Shown here one piece after another: positions 9,224-18,226 of a DNA stretch of 64,000 nt. Within the stretch, counting starts at the first letter, position 1; each line of letters begins with the position of its first letter. The stretch is from positions 17,811-81,810 of the forward strand of contig JAZQHC010000005.1 of assembly GCA_045540335.1 (NCBI GenBank), read 5' to 3'. Both the position numbers and the translations under genes were made by a program. The DNA is from RGIG7213 sp045540335. GTDB taxonomy: Bacteria; Bacillota; Clostridia; Oscillospirales; CAG-272. Below the pieces are notes generated by a model. It was not told the origin of the DNA. It saw only the letters and a list, made by a program, of their open reading frames with translations, and ran no database searches.

Positions 9224-10069
9224 ATGAACGAACAAAGATGGACTACCGTTATCAAACCTAAAACCGGTTGGTTTGATATCGACGTAAAAAATCTGTGGCA
9301 ATACAGGGATTTGGTAAAGCTGTTTGTAAGGCGGTCTTTCATTGCAGTATACAAGCAAACGATACTTGGTCCTGCGTGGGCTTTGATACAGCCGTTGTTT
9401 TCAACGGTAATACATACGCTTATATTCGGTACATTGGCGGGATTGGCACCGGGCGGCGTTCCTTCGTTTTTGTTTTTTATGCTTGGTAACTTAACGTGGG
9501 GATATTTTTCAAGCTGCCTTGGAGGAACGTCGGGGACGTTTACGGGAAATGCAGGTATTTTCGGAAAAGTATATTTTCCGCGCTTGATAATGCCTATTAC
9601 TACCGTAGTTTCAAACCTGATATCCTTCGGAATACAGTTTGTAATGTTTATAGGATTTTTTATCTATTACATGATAACAACTACCGGTATTCATCCAAAC
9701 GCGTTTATTCTTATGACGCCCTTGTTGCTTTTGCATATGGCGCTTCTCGGATTGGGAATAGGTATTATTTGTTCGTCTTTAACGACTAAATACCGCGATT
9801 TAAATATGCTTATAGGCTTTGGCGTGTCGCTTTGGATGTATCTTACGCCTGTTACTTACGACTATCATATTGTAGGTGAAAAATGGTATGCACTTTATAT
9901 GTGCAACCCTATGACGCCTATTATAAACACAATGCGCTATGCATATCTCGGCATAGGTGAATTTGAACTGCCGTACTACCTTCTTAGCTGGGGAGTAACG
10001 CTTGTTTTGCTGTTTTTCGGTGTGCTGTTATTTTCACGCGTTGAAAAAACGTTTATGGATACGGTTTGA
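9224..10069 (+). CDS. ABC-2 polysaccharide exporter, membrane subunit (Wzm/TagG-like)
   Basis: A 281-residue integral membrane protein with about six predicted helices. The cytosolic N-terminal segment contains WQYRDLVKLFVRRSFIAVYKQTILGPAWALIQPL, close to the RDL..R....YKQS..G..W....P pattern of TagG/Wzm/RfbD permeases. It should form the channel of an ABC-2 transporter that moves an undecaprenyl-linked glycan across the membrane. Its ATPase partner is the next gene, 18 bases downstream. The pairing with a C-terminally extended ATPase suggests a complete, substrate-recognising exporter. Confidence 0.93.
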   Translation: MNEQRWTTVIKPKTGWFDIDVKNLWQYRDLVKLFVRRSFIAVYKQTILGPAWALIQPLFSTVIHTLIFGTLAGLAPGGVPSFLFFMLGNLTWGYFSSCLGGTSGTFTGNAGIFGKVYFPRLIMPITTVVSNLISFGIQFVMFIGFFIYYMITTTGIHPNAFILMTPLLLLHMALLGLGIGIICSSLTTKYRDLNMLIGFGVSLWMYLTPVTYDYHIVGEKWYALYMCNPMTPIINTMRYAYLGIGEFELPYYLLSWGVTLVLLFFGVLLFSRVEKTFMDTV

Positions 10070-10087
10070 TACGGAGGTTTTAGAATA

Positions 10088-11356
10088 ATGAGTGAAGAAA
10101 TTGCTATAAGAATACAAAATGTTTCAAAGCAGTACCGTCTTGGCGCTATCGGCGGCGGAACGCTGAAGGGTGATCTGCAAACCTGGATGGCAAAGATGCG
10201 CGGAAAAGAAGATCCCAACAGCAAGATCGGCGCTACCGTATATGCAAAAAACGAAAAATTTATGGCACTGCAGGATATCAACCTTGAAATCAGAAAAGGC
10301 GAGGCAGTAGGTATTATCGGGCATAACGGCGCAGGCAAATCAACGCTTTTGAAGCTGCTTACAAGGGTAACTGCCCCCACCGCGGGTGAGATATATATTG
10401 ATGGGCGCATAGCCAGTATGCTTGAAGTAGGTACAGGCTTCCACCCTGAGCTTTCGGGGCGCGATAACGTGTATCTCAACGGTGCGATTTTGGGTATGTC
10501 AAAAAAAGAGGTAACGGAACGCTTTGACGAGATAGTAGAGTTTTCAGAGGTTGCGCAGTTTATTGATACCCCCGTTAAAAGGTATTCTTCGGGTATGTAC
10601 GTAAAGCTTGCCTTTGCCGTTGCGGCACACCTTAATTCGGAAATTATGATAATGGACGAGGTGCTTGCAGTAGGTGATGTTAATTTTCAGCGAAAATGCA
10701 TTGACAAAATGAGCAATGCGGCACACGTCGAAGGAAAAACAGTTCTGTACGTAAGCCATAATATGGAAACCATACGCAGATTGTGCACAAGAGTTATCGT
10801 ATTGGAAAAGGGAAGAATAATATACGACGGAGAAGTTGAAAAGGCTATAGAGCTGTACGTTGGCAAGCGCGAGGACAGTAAGCCTAAAATGGACTATACC
10901 AATTACACAAGAGATGATAAAAATGATGGCGTGGCAGTATTTTTGGAATCTGCGGAATTTCTCGGCAAGGAAAAATGCACGTTTGAACCTGGCGAAAAAG
11001 CTAGGATAGAGTACAAATTCCTTGCGCGCACAGATATAGATAATCTTTCTATAAGGTTTGAGCTGAAGGGAACTGATGATACGCCCGTAGGTACATTCTT
11101 TTCCGATGACATTATTTCATGCAAAAAAAATGAGCGTTATACTTTGGTTTTGGAATACGATATGTCAAATATTGCACCCGGTAAATACAAAACTTATATT
11201 ACGCTGTATGTAAGGACCAAGATAGGCAACGGCATAGATCTTGACTGGATTCCCGGATTTTCGTTTGAAATATTGAATGATATGAATAATCTTGAATGGA
11301 CGTATAATTGGGGAAGATTTATATTGCCTACCCCTAAATGTATTTTAAAACAATGA
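10088..11356 (+). CDS. ABC-2 polysaccharide exporter, ATPase with C-terminal glycan-binding-type domain (Wzt/TagH-like)
   Basis: A 422-residue ABC ATPase. Walker A is GHNGAGKST (about residue 78), the signature is YSSGMYVKLAFAVAAHL, and Walker B is IMIMDEVLAVGD followed by the switch His in VSHN. After about residue 250 there is a beta-rich extension (TFEPGEKARIEYKF..., ends LDWIPGFSFEI) typical of Wzt_C domains that recognise the terminal cap of an O-polysaccharide. It powers export by the permease encoded just upstream. The final ATGA overlaps the next gene's start by four bases. Confidence 0.93.
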   Translation: MSEEIAIRIQNVSKQYRLGAIGGGTLKGDLQTWMAKMRGKEDPNSKIGATVYAKNEKFMALQDINLEIRKGEAVGIIGHNGAGKSTLLKLLTRVTAPTAGEIYIDGRIASMLEVGTGFHPELSGRDNVYLNGAILGMSKKEVTERFDEIVEFSEVAQFIDTPVKRYSSGMYVKLAFAVAAHLNSEIMIMDEVLAVGDVNFQRKCIDKMSNAAHVEGKTVLYVSHNMETIRRLCTRVIVLEKGRIIYDGEVEKAIELYVGKREDSKPKMDYTNYTRDDKNDGVAVFLESAEFLGKEKCTFEPGEKARIEYKFLARTDIDNLSIRFELKGTDDTPVGTFFSDDIISCKKNERYTLVLEYDMSNIAPGKYKTYITLYVRTKIGNGIDLDWIPGFSFEILNDMNNLEWTYNWGRFILPTPKCILKQ

Positions 11357-12522
11357 AGAAAAAAATACTGTTTTTTCACTGGAATTGTATTGTCGGCGGC
11401 GAAGCAAGAACTTTAATCGATATCGCGTCTGCTATTGATAAAGAAAAATATGATGTTTCGGTAATGCTGATGCACGCCGGCGGCGGTATGTATAAAGAGG
11501 CGGAAAAAAAGCTTAACATCGTTCCGCTGTTCCAATCATTTCATGTTCCGAATAACAGAGCTTGTCAAAAGCTGCGCAGTATGGTGATAAATTTTGTCGA
11601 AAAAAAAAGACAAAAATATCCGAAGCTGTATCACCGTTTAGCTATAGGAAAGAAATACGACTTGGAGATTGCATTTTCTTTTGAAAATGCAGAAAACGTG
11701 ATAATAAATTCCAGTAATAAAAAATCAAAGAAAATGGCATGGATACACTGCGATTTTTTGAAAGATTCCGGTTTGATAAATTATCACAAACAGTATGATA
11801 AAAATGAAAAATACTACGGTAAAATTGATAAATACGTATGTGTATCCAAAAGTGCCGAAAACAGCTTTAAGCAGGTTTTTGGCGATAAATACGATACGGT
11901 TGTAAAATATAACCCTGTTGATAGGGCAAAAATATTAAAGCAATCGTACGAAGAAGTATCAAAATACGATATAAGCGAAAAAGAAAATATTATATGTACA
12001 GTTGGCCGTATATCTTTTGAAAAGGGCTACGACAGGCTTGTACGGATCCATGCTGAATTGTTAAGAAAGGGTATCAACAATACGCTGTTTATAATTGGAC
12101 ACGGCTCTGAATCTGACGAAAAAAAGCTGAAGGAAATAATCGCACAAGAAGGTGTGCAGCAGTCCGTAATATTGACAGGGTATGACAGTAATCCCCATAA
12201 ATATGTCGCAAAATCGAAATTTTTTGTATGTTCTTCTTATACCGAAGGGTTATCAATGGTTAGTGCCGAGGCGTTGGCACTTGGAATACCGGTGGTAGCT
12301 TCGTGCCCGTCGGTAGGCGAATTATTTGGAAACGAGCAATGTGGAATAATATCCGATGTTAATGACGATTCGTTAATGGCGGCAATGGAAAAAATGCTTA
12401 CAGACGAAGAATTTTATGATTCTTGTAAAAAAGCCGCAGAAAGGCGCGCACCGTATTTTGATATGCAGTACACAATTTCTGCAATAGAGAATGTATTTGA
12501 CGAATTATTGGAGGGGAAATGA
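11353..12522 (+). CDS. Family 4 glycosyltransferase
   Basis: A 389-residue GT-B enzyme. The N-terminus reads KKKILFFHWNCIVGGEARTL; the C-terminal domain has CTVGRISFEKGYDRL, LFIIGHGSESDEKKL, VILTGYDSNPHKY and SSYTEGLSMVSAEALALGIPVV, the E-x7-E donor-binding region. ATG 11353 is chosen because it overlaps the exporter ATPase stop as ATGA and matches the usual family start; ATG 11338 is the alternative. It is more diverged from the tandem GT4 pair at 5012-7354 than those two are from each other. Sugar unknown. Confidence 0.88.
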   Translation: MKKKILFFHWNCIVGGEARTLIDIASAIDKEKYDVSVMLMHAGGGMYKEAEKKLNIVPLFQSFHVPNNRACQKLRSMVINFVEKKRQKYPKLYHRLAIGKKYDLEIAFSFENAENVIINSSNKKSKKMAWIHCDFLKDSGLINYHKQYDKNEKYYGKIDKYVCVSKSAENSFKQVFGDKYDTVVKYNPVDRAKILKQSYEEVSKYDISEKENIICTVGRISFEKGYDRLVRIHAELLRKGINNTLFIIGHGSESDEKKLKEIIAQEGVQQSVILTGYDSNPHKYVAKSKFFVCSSYTEGLSMVSAEALALGIPVVASCPSVGELFGNEQCGIISDVNDDSLMAAMEKMLTDEEFYDSCKKAAERRAPYFDMQYTISAIENVFDELLEGK

Positions 12523-13295
12523 TACCGAAAATTATCCATTATTGTTGGTTTGGCCGCGGTAAAATGACTTCGCTGATGAAAAAATGTATTCGCAGTTGGA
12601 AGAAATACTGTCCTGGTTATAAAATTATGTTCTGGAACGAGGACAGCTTTGATATTGATTCCGTTCCGTTTGTTAAGCAAGCGTATGAAAATAAAAAATT
12701 TGCTTTTGTTTCCGATTACGTAAGATTGCATGCTTTGTATAATTACGGCGGTGTGTATCTTGATACAGATCAGGAGCTGATTAAGAATATTGATTGCTTT
12801 TTAAATTGCAAAGCCTTTATAGGCTTTTTGTACGACGATCAGCTTAATACAGGGCTGATAGGCTCTGAAAAACACGGCAGATTTATTGGCGACTTTTTGA
12901 ATTATTACAAAGAACGTAATTTTATAATAGACGGCAAGATGGATCTTACGCCGAATACGGCGGTTGTTGCGCAGGTTTTGCGTGATTACGGAATAAAAGC
13001 CTCCGGAGAAAGAGAAAGCTTTGATATGCTGGAAATATATCCAAACGTCGTTTTTTCGCCGTTCGGTATTTACGAGCACAAGCATTATTCAAAAAACGAA
13101 ACGTACGCGTTACATCACTGGGCGATGACCTGGCGAAGCAAGGAAGAAATTAAAAAAGCAAGAAAAAGACGTCTTCATTTAAGTAAGCATTATATGTTTT
13201 ACGAAAAGCATATAAAATATCTTCCGCAAAAAACGATAAGAAAAATATTCGGAAATGATAATATAGAAAAAATCAAGGATAAATATCGTAAATGA
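12519..13295 (+). CDS. GT32-type capsular polysaccharide glycosyltransferase
   Basis: A 258-residue DXD sugar-binding family protein. The opening IPKIIHYCWFGRGK and the segment FAFVSDYVRLHALYNYGGVYLDTDQELI (DxD at about residue 86) define the family. LHHWAMTWRSKEEI near the C-terminus matches the HHW..SW motif of the group. It is coupled to both neighbours by ATGA overlaps (12519-12522 and 13292-13295). It is a paralogue of 1047-1754 but has a longer basic C-terminus. Confidence 0.88.
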   Translation: MIPKIIHYCWFGRGKMTSLMKKCIRSWKKYCPGYKIMFWNEDSFDIDSVPFVKQAYENKKFAFVSDYVRLHALYNYGGVYLDTDQELIKNIDCFLNCKAFIGFLYDDQLNTGLIGSEKHGRFIGDFLNYYKERNFIIDGKMDLTPNTAVVAQVLRDYGIKASGERESFDMLEIYPNVVFSPFGIYEHKHYSKNETYALHHWAMTWRSKEEIKKARKRRLHLSKHYMFYEKHIKYLPQKTIRKIFGNDNIEKIKDKYRK

Positions 13296-14290
13296 GTGAT
13301 GTTGCATTAAGTATTCTTACACCGATATATAATGTAAAAGACGATCTGCCGCGGATGATAGAATCAGTATTAGCACAGGAATATAAGGATTTCGAGCTTA
13401 TTTTGTCAGATGACGGTTCAACCGACGGAAGCGGCGAGCTTTGCGATTATTACGCCGGGCTTGACGATAGAATAGTGGTTTTGCATTGTGAAAACGGCGG
13501 CGTAAGCGAGGCGCGAAACAGGGCACTGCGTGCCGCAAAGGGGCGGTATATAGGCTTTGTTGACAGCGACGATACAATACAACCGAATATGTTCAAGCGC
13601 CTTATGGAATTGGCAGATGAATACGATGCCGATATAGTTCAATGCAAGCACAACAGGGTTGACGGTGTGACAGGCGGCAGCAAATCTGTCCGCGTGGTAA
13701 ACGGCAGGCAAATGCTTGATGAAATGCTTACAAAAGCCAGAAGCGGACATTACACGAATATCGTCGCTTTGTGGAGTAAGATATATAAATCCGAAATAAT
13801 AACGGATATCGTTTTTCCCGTTGGAAGAACGTATGAAGACGAGGCGAAAATGCCGCAGATATTACTTCGTGCCGAAAAATTGGTCGAGGTTGACGAGATA
13901 CTGTACCACTATATATTCCGAGGGTCAAGTATTATAGGCCATTCCACGTTTAAAAAACAGTGTGATAAAGCCATGGCGATACGCGAAAGAATAGATTACA
14001 TCAAAACGGTTGATGAAAAATACTATTCGCCGACGGTAAGATCATATTATTTTCTTGTGCGCTCTTATCTTATAGAAAACGCAGGGATCGAAGCGTTGGA
14101 CAAGCCGCAGTATAACGAGCATTTTATAGAGGTTCTGCTTAAAGATAAAAGGCTGTTAAAAAAACACATTAACGGATATGAAAGAATAAATTTATTCCTA
14201 TTTTCTTTAAGAAGTAAAAAAATAAACAAGTGGCTTTTGGCGCAAGGGCTTGAGCCTATACAAAATTTTTTAAGAAAAATACGCAAATAG
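13292..14290 (+). CDS. Family 2 glycosyltransferase
   Basis: A 332-residue GT2 enzyme with SILTPIYNVKDDLPRMIES, SDDGSTDGSGELCD, ENGGVSEARN and GFVDSDDTIQPNM. It is the last gene of the first glycosyltransferase block, coupled to the previous gene by an ATGA overlap. After its stop there are about 110 bases with a new promoter, so the unit probably ends here, although no strong hairpin terminator is visible. Confidence 0.9.
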   Translation: MSDVALSILTPIYNVKDDLPRMIESVLAQEYKDFELILSDDGSTDGSGELCDYYAGLDDRIVVLHCENGGVSEARNRALRAAKGRYIGFVDSDDTIQPNMFKRLMELADEYDADIVQCKHNRVDGVTGGSKSVRVVNGRQMLDEMLTKARSGHYTNIVALWSKIYKSEIITDIVFPVGRTYEDEAKMPQILLRAEKLVEVDEILYHYIFRGSSIIGHSTFKKQCDKAMAIRERIDYIKTVDEKYYSPTVRSYYFLVRSYLIENAGIEALDKPQYNEHFIEVLLKDKRLLKKHINGYERINLFLFSLRSKKINKWLLAQGLEPIQNFLRKIRK

Positions 14291-14322
14291 CCGTGTTGCA
14301 TCAAATATTTGCAAAAAAAGCC

Positions 14323-14351
14323 TTGTAATTTTCATTTGTAAGTTTTATAAT
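14323..14351 (+). promoter_or_regulatory. Sigma-A-type promoter for the aminotransferase/tyrosine-kinase unit
   Basis: TTGTAA at 14323-14328 and TATAAT at 14346-14351 are separated by 17 bases; a second TATAAT overlaps at 14351-14356. It lies in the only sizeable gap of the polysaccharide locus and would start transcription near 14358, ahead of the gene at 14403. Confidence 0.7.
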
Positions 14352-14402
14352 ATAATTTCACTTAAATATTTCAAAACTGAAATAATGTTTGGAGATGATC
14401 TG

Positions 14403-15518
14403 ATGAACGAAAAAAGGATATTTCTTTCCTCTCCTACAATGAACGGTACGGAGATGGATTATATCAACCGTGCATTTGCGGATAATAAGATCATTCCGAT
14501 GGGCCCGAACGTTACCGAGTTTGAAGAACGCCTTTCGGGTTACGTAGGAAAAAAATATGCAGTTGGCTTGTGTTCCGGCACGGCGGCTATACATATGGCG
14601 CTTAAAATAGCGGGTGCAAAGCCGCAAGACGTGGTATTTTGCCAGTCTTTAACGTTTGCGGCAACCGCAAACCCTATAATGTATGAAAACTGTGTTCCGG
14701 TTTTTATAGATAGTGAAGCTGATACGTGGAATATGTGCCCGAAAGCGTTGGAAAAAGCCTTCGAAAAGTATCCGGCATGTAAATTTGTAATGCTTGTACA
14801 TCTTTTCGGCAACCCCGCAAAGATAGATGAGATCAAAAAGATATGCAAAGAACACGGCGCTACTCTTATTGAAGATGCCGCAGAAGCACTTGGCGCGCGC
14901 TATAAGGGCCGCGCAGTCGGATGCGACGGGGATTACAGTATTGTATCGTTTAACGGCAACAAAATAATAACCACATCCGGCGGCGGTATGTTTTTAACGG
15001 ATAGCGAGGAAGATGCAAAAAAGGTGTTGTTCTGGTCCACGCAGGCGCGTGATGCCGCGCCGTGGTATCAACACAGCGAGCTTGGGTATAATTACAGAAT
15101 GTCTAACGTTACGGCAGGTATCGGGTGCGGCCAAATGAACACGCTTGACGAGTACGTTCTTAAAAAAAGACGCATTTTCGATATATATAAGTCAGAGTTG
15201 GAGGGCGTCGCCAATATGACGTTCCAACCTTGTGAAGAGCATTCGTATCCTTCCAGATGGCTTTCGGCGGCAGTTTCGGATATGGATTTTATGAAGATAG
15301 TAAACAGCCTTGCCGAGTTGAATATAGAAAGCCGCCCCGTATGGAAGCCGATGCATATGCAGCCGTATTATGAAAAATACGACAGTATATCCGCTGATGA
15401 TAAAGGCTTTGTGTGCGAAAATCTTTTTAAACGCGGCATTTGCTTGCCCAGTGATATAAAAAATACAGATGAAGATATGGAAAAGATCATATCCTGCATC
15501 AAAAGAATATGCAAATAA
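14403..15518 (+). CDS. DegT/DnrJ/EryC1/StrS-family PLP-dependent sugar aminotransferase (EpsN/PglE-like)
   Basis: A 371-residue PLP enzyme. VGLCSGTAAIHMALKIAG forms the phosphate-binding cup, IEDAAEALGARY carries the Asp that contacts the PLP ring nitrogen, and SFNGNKIITTSGGGMF contains the Schiff-base lysine. Such enzymes convert a UDP-4-keto-6-deoxy-hexose to the 4-amino sugar. A membrane 4,6-dehydratase of the CapD/EpsC type that could supply the keto sugar is at 30160-32019. ATG 14403 is preferred over 14385 because GGAG at 14391-14394 precedes it. The linkage to the dehydratase is inference. Confidence 0.87.
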   Translation: MNEKRIFLSSPTMNGTEMDYINRAFADNKIIPMGPNVTEFEERLSGYVGKKYAVGLCSGTAAIHMALKIAGAKPQDVVFCQSLTFAATANPIMYENCVPVFIDSEADTWNMCPKALEKAFEKYPACKFVMLVHLFGNPAKIDEIKKICKEHGATLIEDAAEALGARYKGRAVGCDGDYSIVSFNGNKIITTSGGGMFLTDSEEDAKKVLFWSTQARDAAPWYQHSELGYNYRMSNVTAGIGCGQMNTLDEYVLKKRRIFDIYKSELEGVANMTFQPCEEHSYPSRWLSAAVSDMDFMKIVNSLAELNIESRPVWKPMHMQPYYEKYDSISADDKGFVCENLFKRGICLPSDIKNTDEDMEKIISCIKRICK

Positions 15519-15536
15519 TCAGAAAGGTGGGATCTT

Positions 15537-16826
15537 ATGAAAAGGATCTTGGCAGTAATTATCCTTTTGACAACATTGTTAACGTTGCCTACGTACGCTG
15601 TGTCTTTTAATAAAGATCAGGTAAACAAGGAAACACCCAAAAATTTGTCAAAAACACTTTCAGCAGCATCCGCGGTGGAGGTTACCACGGATACATTATT
15701 ATATTCCGATAACGAGGATACGGTTGTACCTTCGCACGGCGGCATCACAAGGCTGATGGCGGCCGTAACGATAGAGGTGCAAAACAAACGAAATTCGATA
15801 ATAAAGTCCGGCTTTACCGAAGACGTTTACGAGGGTTACCTTGCTTCGTTGCTTATAAAAGGCAGCGCAAACGCGGCAAAAGCCCTTGCGGTTGAGGTTT
15901 CCGGCAGTGAAGACGATTTTGTTGAATTGATGAACGTTACTGCGAAGCAGTTGGGTATGGCAAATTCAAAGTTTACCTCTGTTGACGGTGAAGAGCACAG
16001 AGAGGCTACGACAACCATCAACGATCTTATGATACTTGCCTACGAGGCGTACGGCCTTTCAGAAATCAAATCTATCCTTTCTTCAAATATTTACTATTCG
16101 ACGGACGGAGAATCATCTTATTCGAGAGATTACAGTATAATCAACCCTTCACACAGAATGTACCTTCCCGAGGTTAATTTCTTTGCAACGGGCGAATTTG
16201 GTGATACGGGATACGTTTCCATTGCGGGTGCAATGGCACAAAACGGCAGAGAAATGATCGTTGTAACATACGAATCCGGAAGCTACAATTCCGATTACAG
16301 AAATAACTACGCTTTAGATATAAAGTATATATTAAGTACCTGCTTCGGTAAGTATTACCTGGCAGAGCTTGCAAGCGTTGCAAAAGCGGTCGTTCACGAT
16401 ATGGACGGTTTCCTTCTTGCAGACGGAACGCGTGTATATGCAAGTGTTGAAATCCCCGACGGTGAAGTTGAAAGAATAACGTTGCCGCTGTCTTACGGCG
16501 AGATCATTCTTGATAACTATACATCTTGCTCGATAGATCTTGCGCCGCTTCCCGCATCGGGCGAACTTGATAAGATGCTTACCACGGGCGTGCTTAAGTA
16601 TAAAAATGATGAATTGCTTAACATATCGTTAAGAGTATATCGTATCGTTTTGGAAAACGGCCAGGAATACAGGTCTGACTATTCTTTGTACAGCGAAGAG
16701 GACGGCGCGCAAAGGGCTGCATCGCAGTACAAAAAGAACGACTGGGTATTTGTAAGCGGTCTTGTTTGCGGATGCGCAATAATCGCAGTAGTAGCCGCAG
16801 AATTTCTGAAACGCCGCTTGATGTAA
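15537..16826 (+). CDS. Catalytically degenerate S11 D-alanyl-D-alanine carboxypeptidase homologue
   Basis: A 429-residue exported protein: signal peptide at residues 1-21 (ends TYA), S11-like domain to about 260, a beta-rich PBP5-type C-terminal domain, and a membrane anchor near the end (VSGLVCGCAIIAVVAAEF). The fold is recognisable from AKQLGMANSKFTSVDG and SANAAKALAVEVSG. However, the SxxK box reads G69-I-T-R72, losing both nucleophile and lysine, and the KTG box reads A217-T-G. Only SxN (S110-A-N112) remains. It should not cleave peptidoglycan stem peptides and may act as a binding or scaffold protein for the capsule machinery downstream. Confidence 0.8.
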   Translation: MKRILAVIILLTTLLTLPTYAVSFNKDQVNKETPKNLSKTLSAASAVEVTTDTLLYSDNEDTVVPSHGGITRLMAAVTIEVQNKRNSIIKSGFTEDVYEGYLASLLIKGSANAAKALAVEVSGSEDDFVELMNVTAKQLGMANSKFTSVDGEEHREATTTINDLMILAYEAYGLSEIKSILSSNIYYSTDGESSYSRDYSIINPSHRMYLPEVNFFATGEFGDTGYVSIAGAMAQNGREMIVVTYESGSYNSDYRNNYALDIKYILSTCFGKYYLAELASVAKAVVHDMDGFLLADGTRVYASVEIPDGEVERITLPLSYGEIILDNYTSCSIDLAPLPASGELDKMLTTGVLKYKNDELLNISLRVYRIVLENGQEYRSDYSLYSEEDGAQRAASQYKKNDWVFVSGLVCGCAIIAVVAAEFLKRRLM

Positions 16827-16841
16827 GGAGGTGCTTGTTAA

Positions 16842-17489
16842 ATGACTATAAGAGACGTAATTTTTACATTATGTAAACACATGAAGATAGTGGTTCTTTT
16901 CCCTGTAATATTCGTAACCCTGTATTCATTCTGGAACTACACAACGCAAGTACCGGTATATTCTACGAAGGCTGTTTTATATACGATAGACAAGGGTTCT
17001 ACAAATATTAACGAGATTGCAACGGTTGAACGCTTGATGGTAAACTACCGTTTGCTTGCACAAACAAGCGAGGTAAGAGGGCTTGTTGAAAAATCACTTG
17101 GAAAGTCCATAGCGGGTACAAGCGTAAGCATCAGCATTGATACTACCAATCATACGATGACTGTAAGCACCAGCGATACAAACCCCGCAAGGGCGGCAAA
17201 CGTTGCAAATGCTTATGCGGCAACCATAATTTCCTATCTTGACGACACGATGGATCTTACAAACATATCTTTTCTTGAGCCTGCAAGAGTTCCTTCTTCG
17301 CCTTCCGGCCCGTTAAGAGAAAAGCCGATAATGACGGTTGGCGCGCTGTCGATAGTTGCGGGCGTGGTATTCGTATTTATTCTTGAATACGCAAACACCA
17401 CTATAAGAACACCCGAGGATATTTCCAAAAACTACAATCTGCCAATCCTTGCGGAAATCGGCAGATTTACGAAGGCTAAAAAGAAGTAA
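16842..17489 (+). CDS. Polysaccharide chain-length/tyrosine-kinase adaptor (YveK/CpsC, Wzz family)
   Basis: A 215-residue membrane protein with two transmembrane helices (about 12-34 and 163-185) flanking an extracytoplasmic Wzz domain. The Pro-rich membrane-proximal motif ARVPSSPSGPLREKP is typical. In Firmicutes this subunit lacks its own kinase domain and activates the separate cytoplasmic BY-kinase, encoded 12 bases downstream. Together they control capsule chain length and export. Its ribosome binding site is AAGGAGG just after the previous stop. Confidence 0.92.
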   Translation: MTIRDVIFTLCKHMKIVVLFPVIFVTLYSFWNYTTQVPVYSTKAVLYTIDKGSTNINEIATVERLMVNYRLLAQTSEVRGLVEKSLGKSIAGTSVSISIDTTNHTMTVSTSDTNPARAANVANAYAATIISYLDDTMDLTNISFLEPARVPSSPSGPLREKPIMTVGALSIVAGVVFVFILEYANTTIRTPEDISKNYNLPILAEIGRFTKAKKK

Positions 17490-17501
17490 GGGGGCGAAGG
17501 T

Positions 17502-18197
17502 ATGGATTTTAATATTTTAAGTGATTACAAAACCTTGGATGAAGACGTACTTGACGCGATAAAAACGCTGCGTACGAATATACAGTTTGCTTCCATCAGC
17601 CGTGAAATAAAAACGCTTGTTATGACAAGCTGTATTCCTAACGAGGGTAAAAGTACGATATCAACGTTTCTTGCCATAGCAATGGCAGAAACGGGTAAAA
17701 AAACATTGCTTGTAGAATGTGACTTGCGACATACCACGCTTCGTAAAAGAATGAAGATACCGCGCAATAACGGTATGGTAAACTATTTGCAAGGAAACGT
17801 TACCCTGGAAGAGGCAATTTCGATTACGGCACATGAAAACTTGTACTTTTTGGATGCCGAAACGAGAGTGCCGAACCCTGTTGAGGTTATATCCTCGCAA
17901 TCGTTTGCGGATATGACGGCAAAGCTTCGCGAAATGTTCGATATAGTTATCTTTGATACACCGCCGGTAGGCACCTTTATTGACGCTGCGTTATTTGCCT
18001 CTATTTCAGATGCAACGATAGTTCTCGTAAGGCCGGGCGTTGTTGAAAAAAGATTGTTTAAAAAATGTATAGAACAGCTTGAAAAAGCAAATGCAAATAT
18101 CATTGGCGTAATTCTTAACGGTATTGAACAGGTTCACGCAGGATATTACGGAAAGTACTACAACAGAAAGTATTATAAATACGTTAAAAGGAATTGA
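17502..18197 (+). CDS. Bacterial tyrosine kinase (YwqD/CpsD, Wze family)
   Basis: A 231-residue P-loop BY-kinase. Walker A is TSCIPNEGKST (about residues 42-52), Walker A' is LLVECDLRHT and Walker B is IVIFDTPPVG. The C-terminus is a tyrosine cluster (YYGKYYNRKYYKY) that is autophosphorylated in trans. It is the cytosolic partner of the Wzz-type adaptor immediately upstream. Phosphorylation cycling is expected to tune polysaccharide polymerisation. Confidence 0.94.
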   Translation: MDFNILSDYKTLDEDVLDAIKTLRTNIQFASISREIKTLVMTSCIPNEGKSTISTFLAIAMAETGKKTLLVECDLRHTTLRKRMKIPRNNGMVNYLQGNVTLEEAISITAHENLYFLDAETRVPNPVEVISSQSFADMTAKLREMFDIVIFDTPPVGTFIDAALFASISDATIVLVRPGVVEKRLFKKCIEQLEKANANIIGVILNGIEQVHAGYYGKYYNRKYYKYVKRN

Positions 18198-18226
18198 CGA
18201 AAAGTAATGATAATAAAGGAGGGCGC

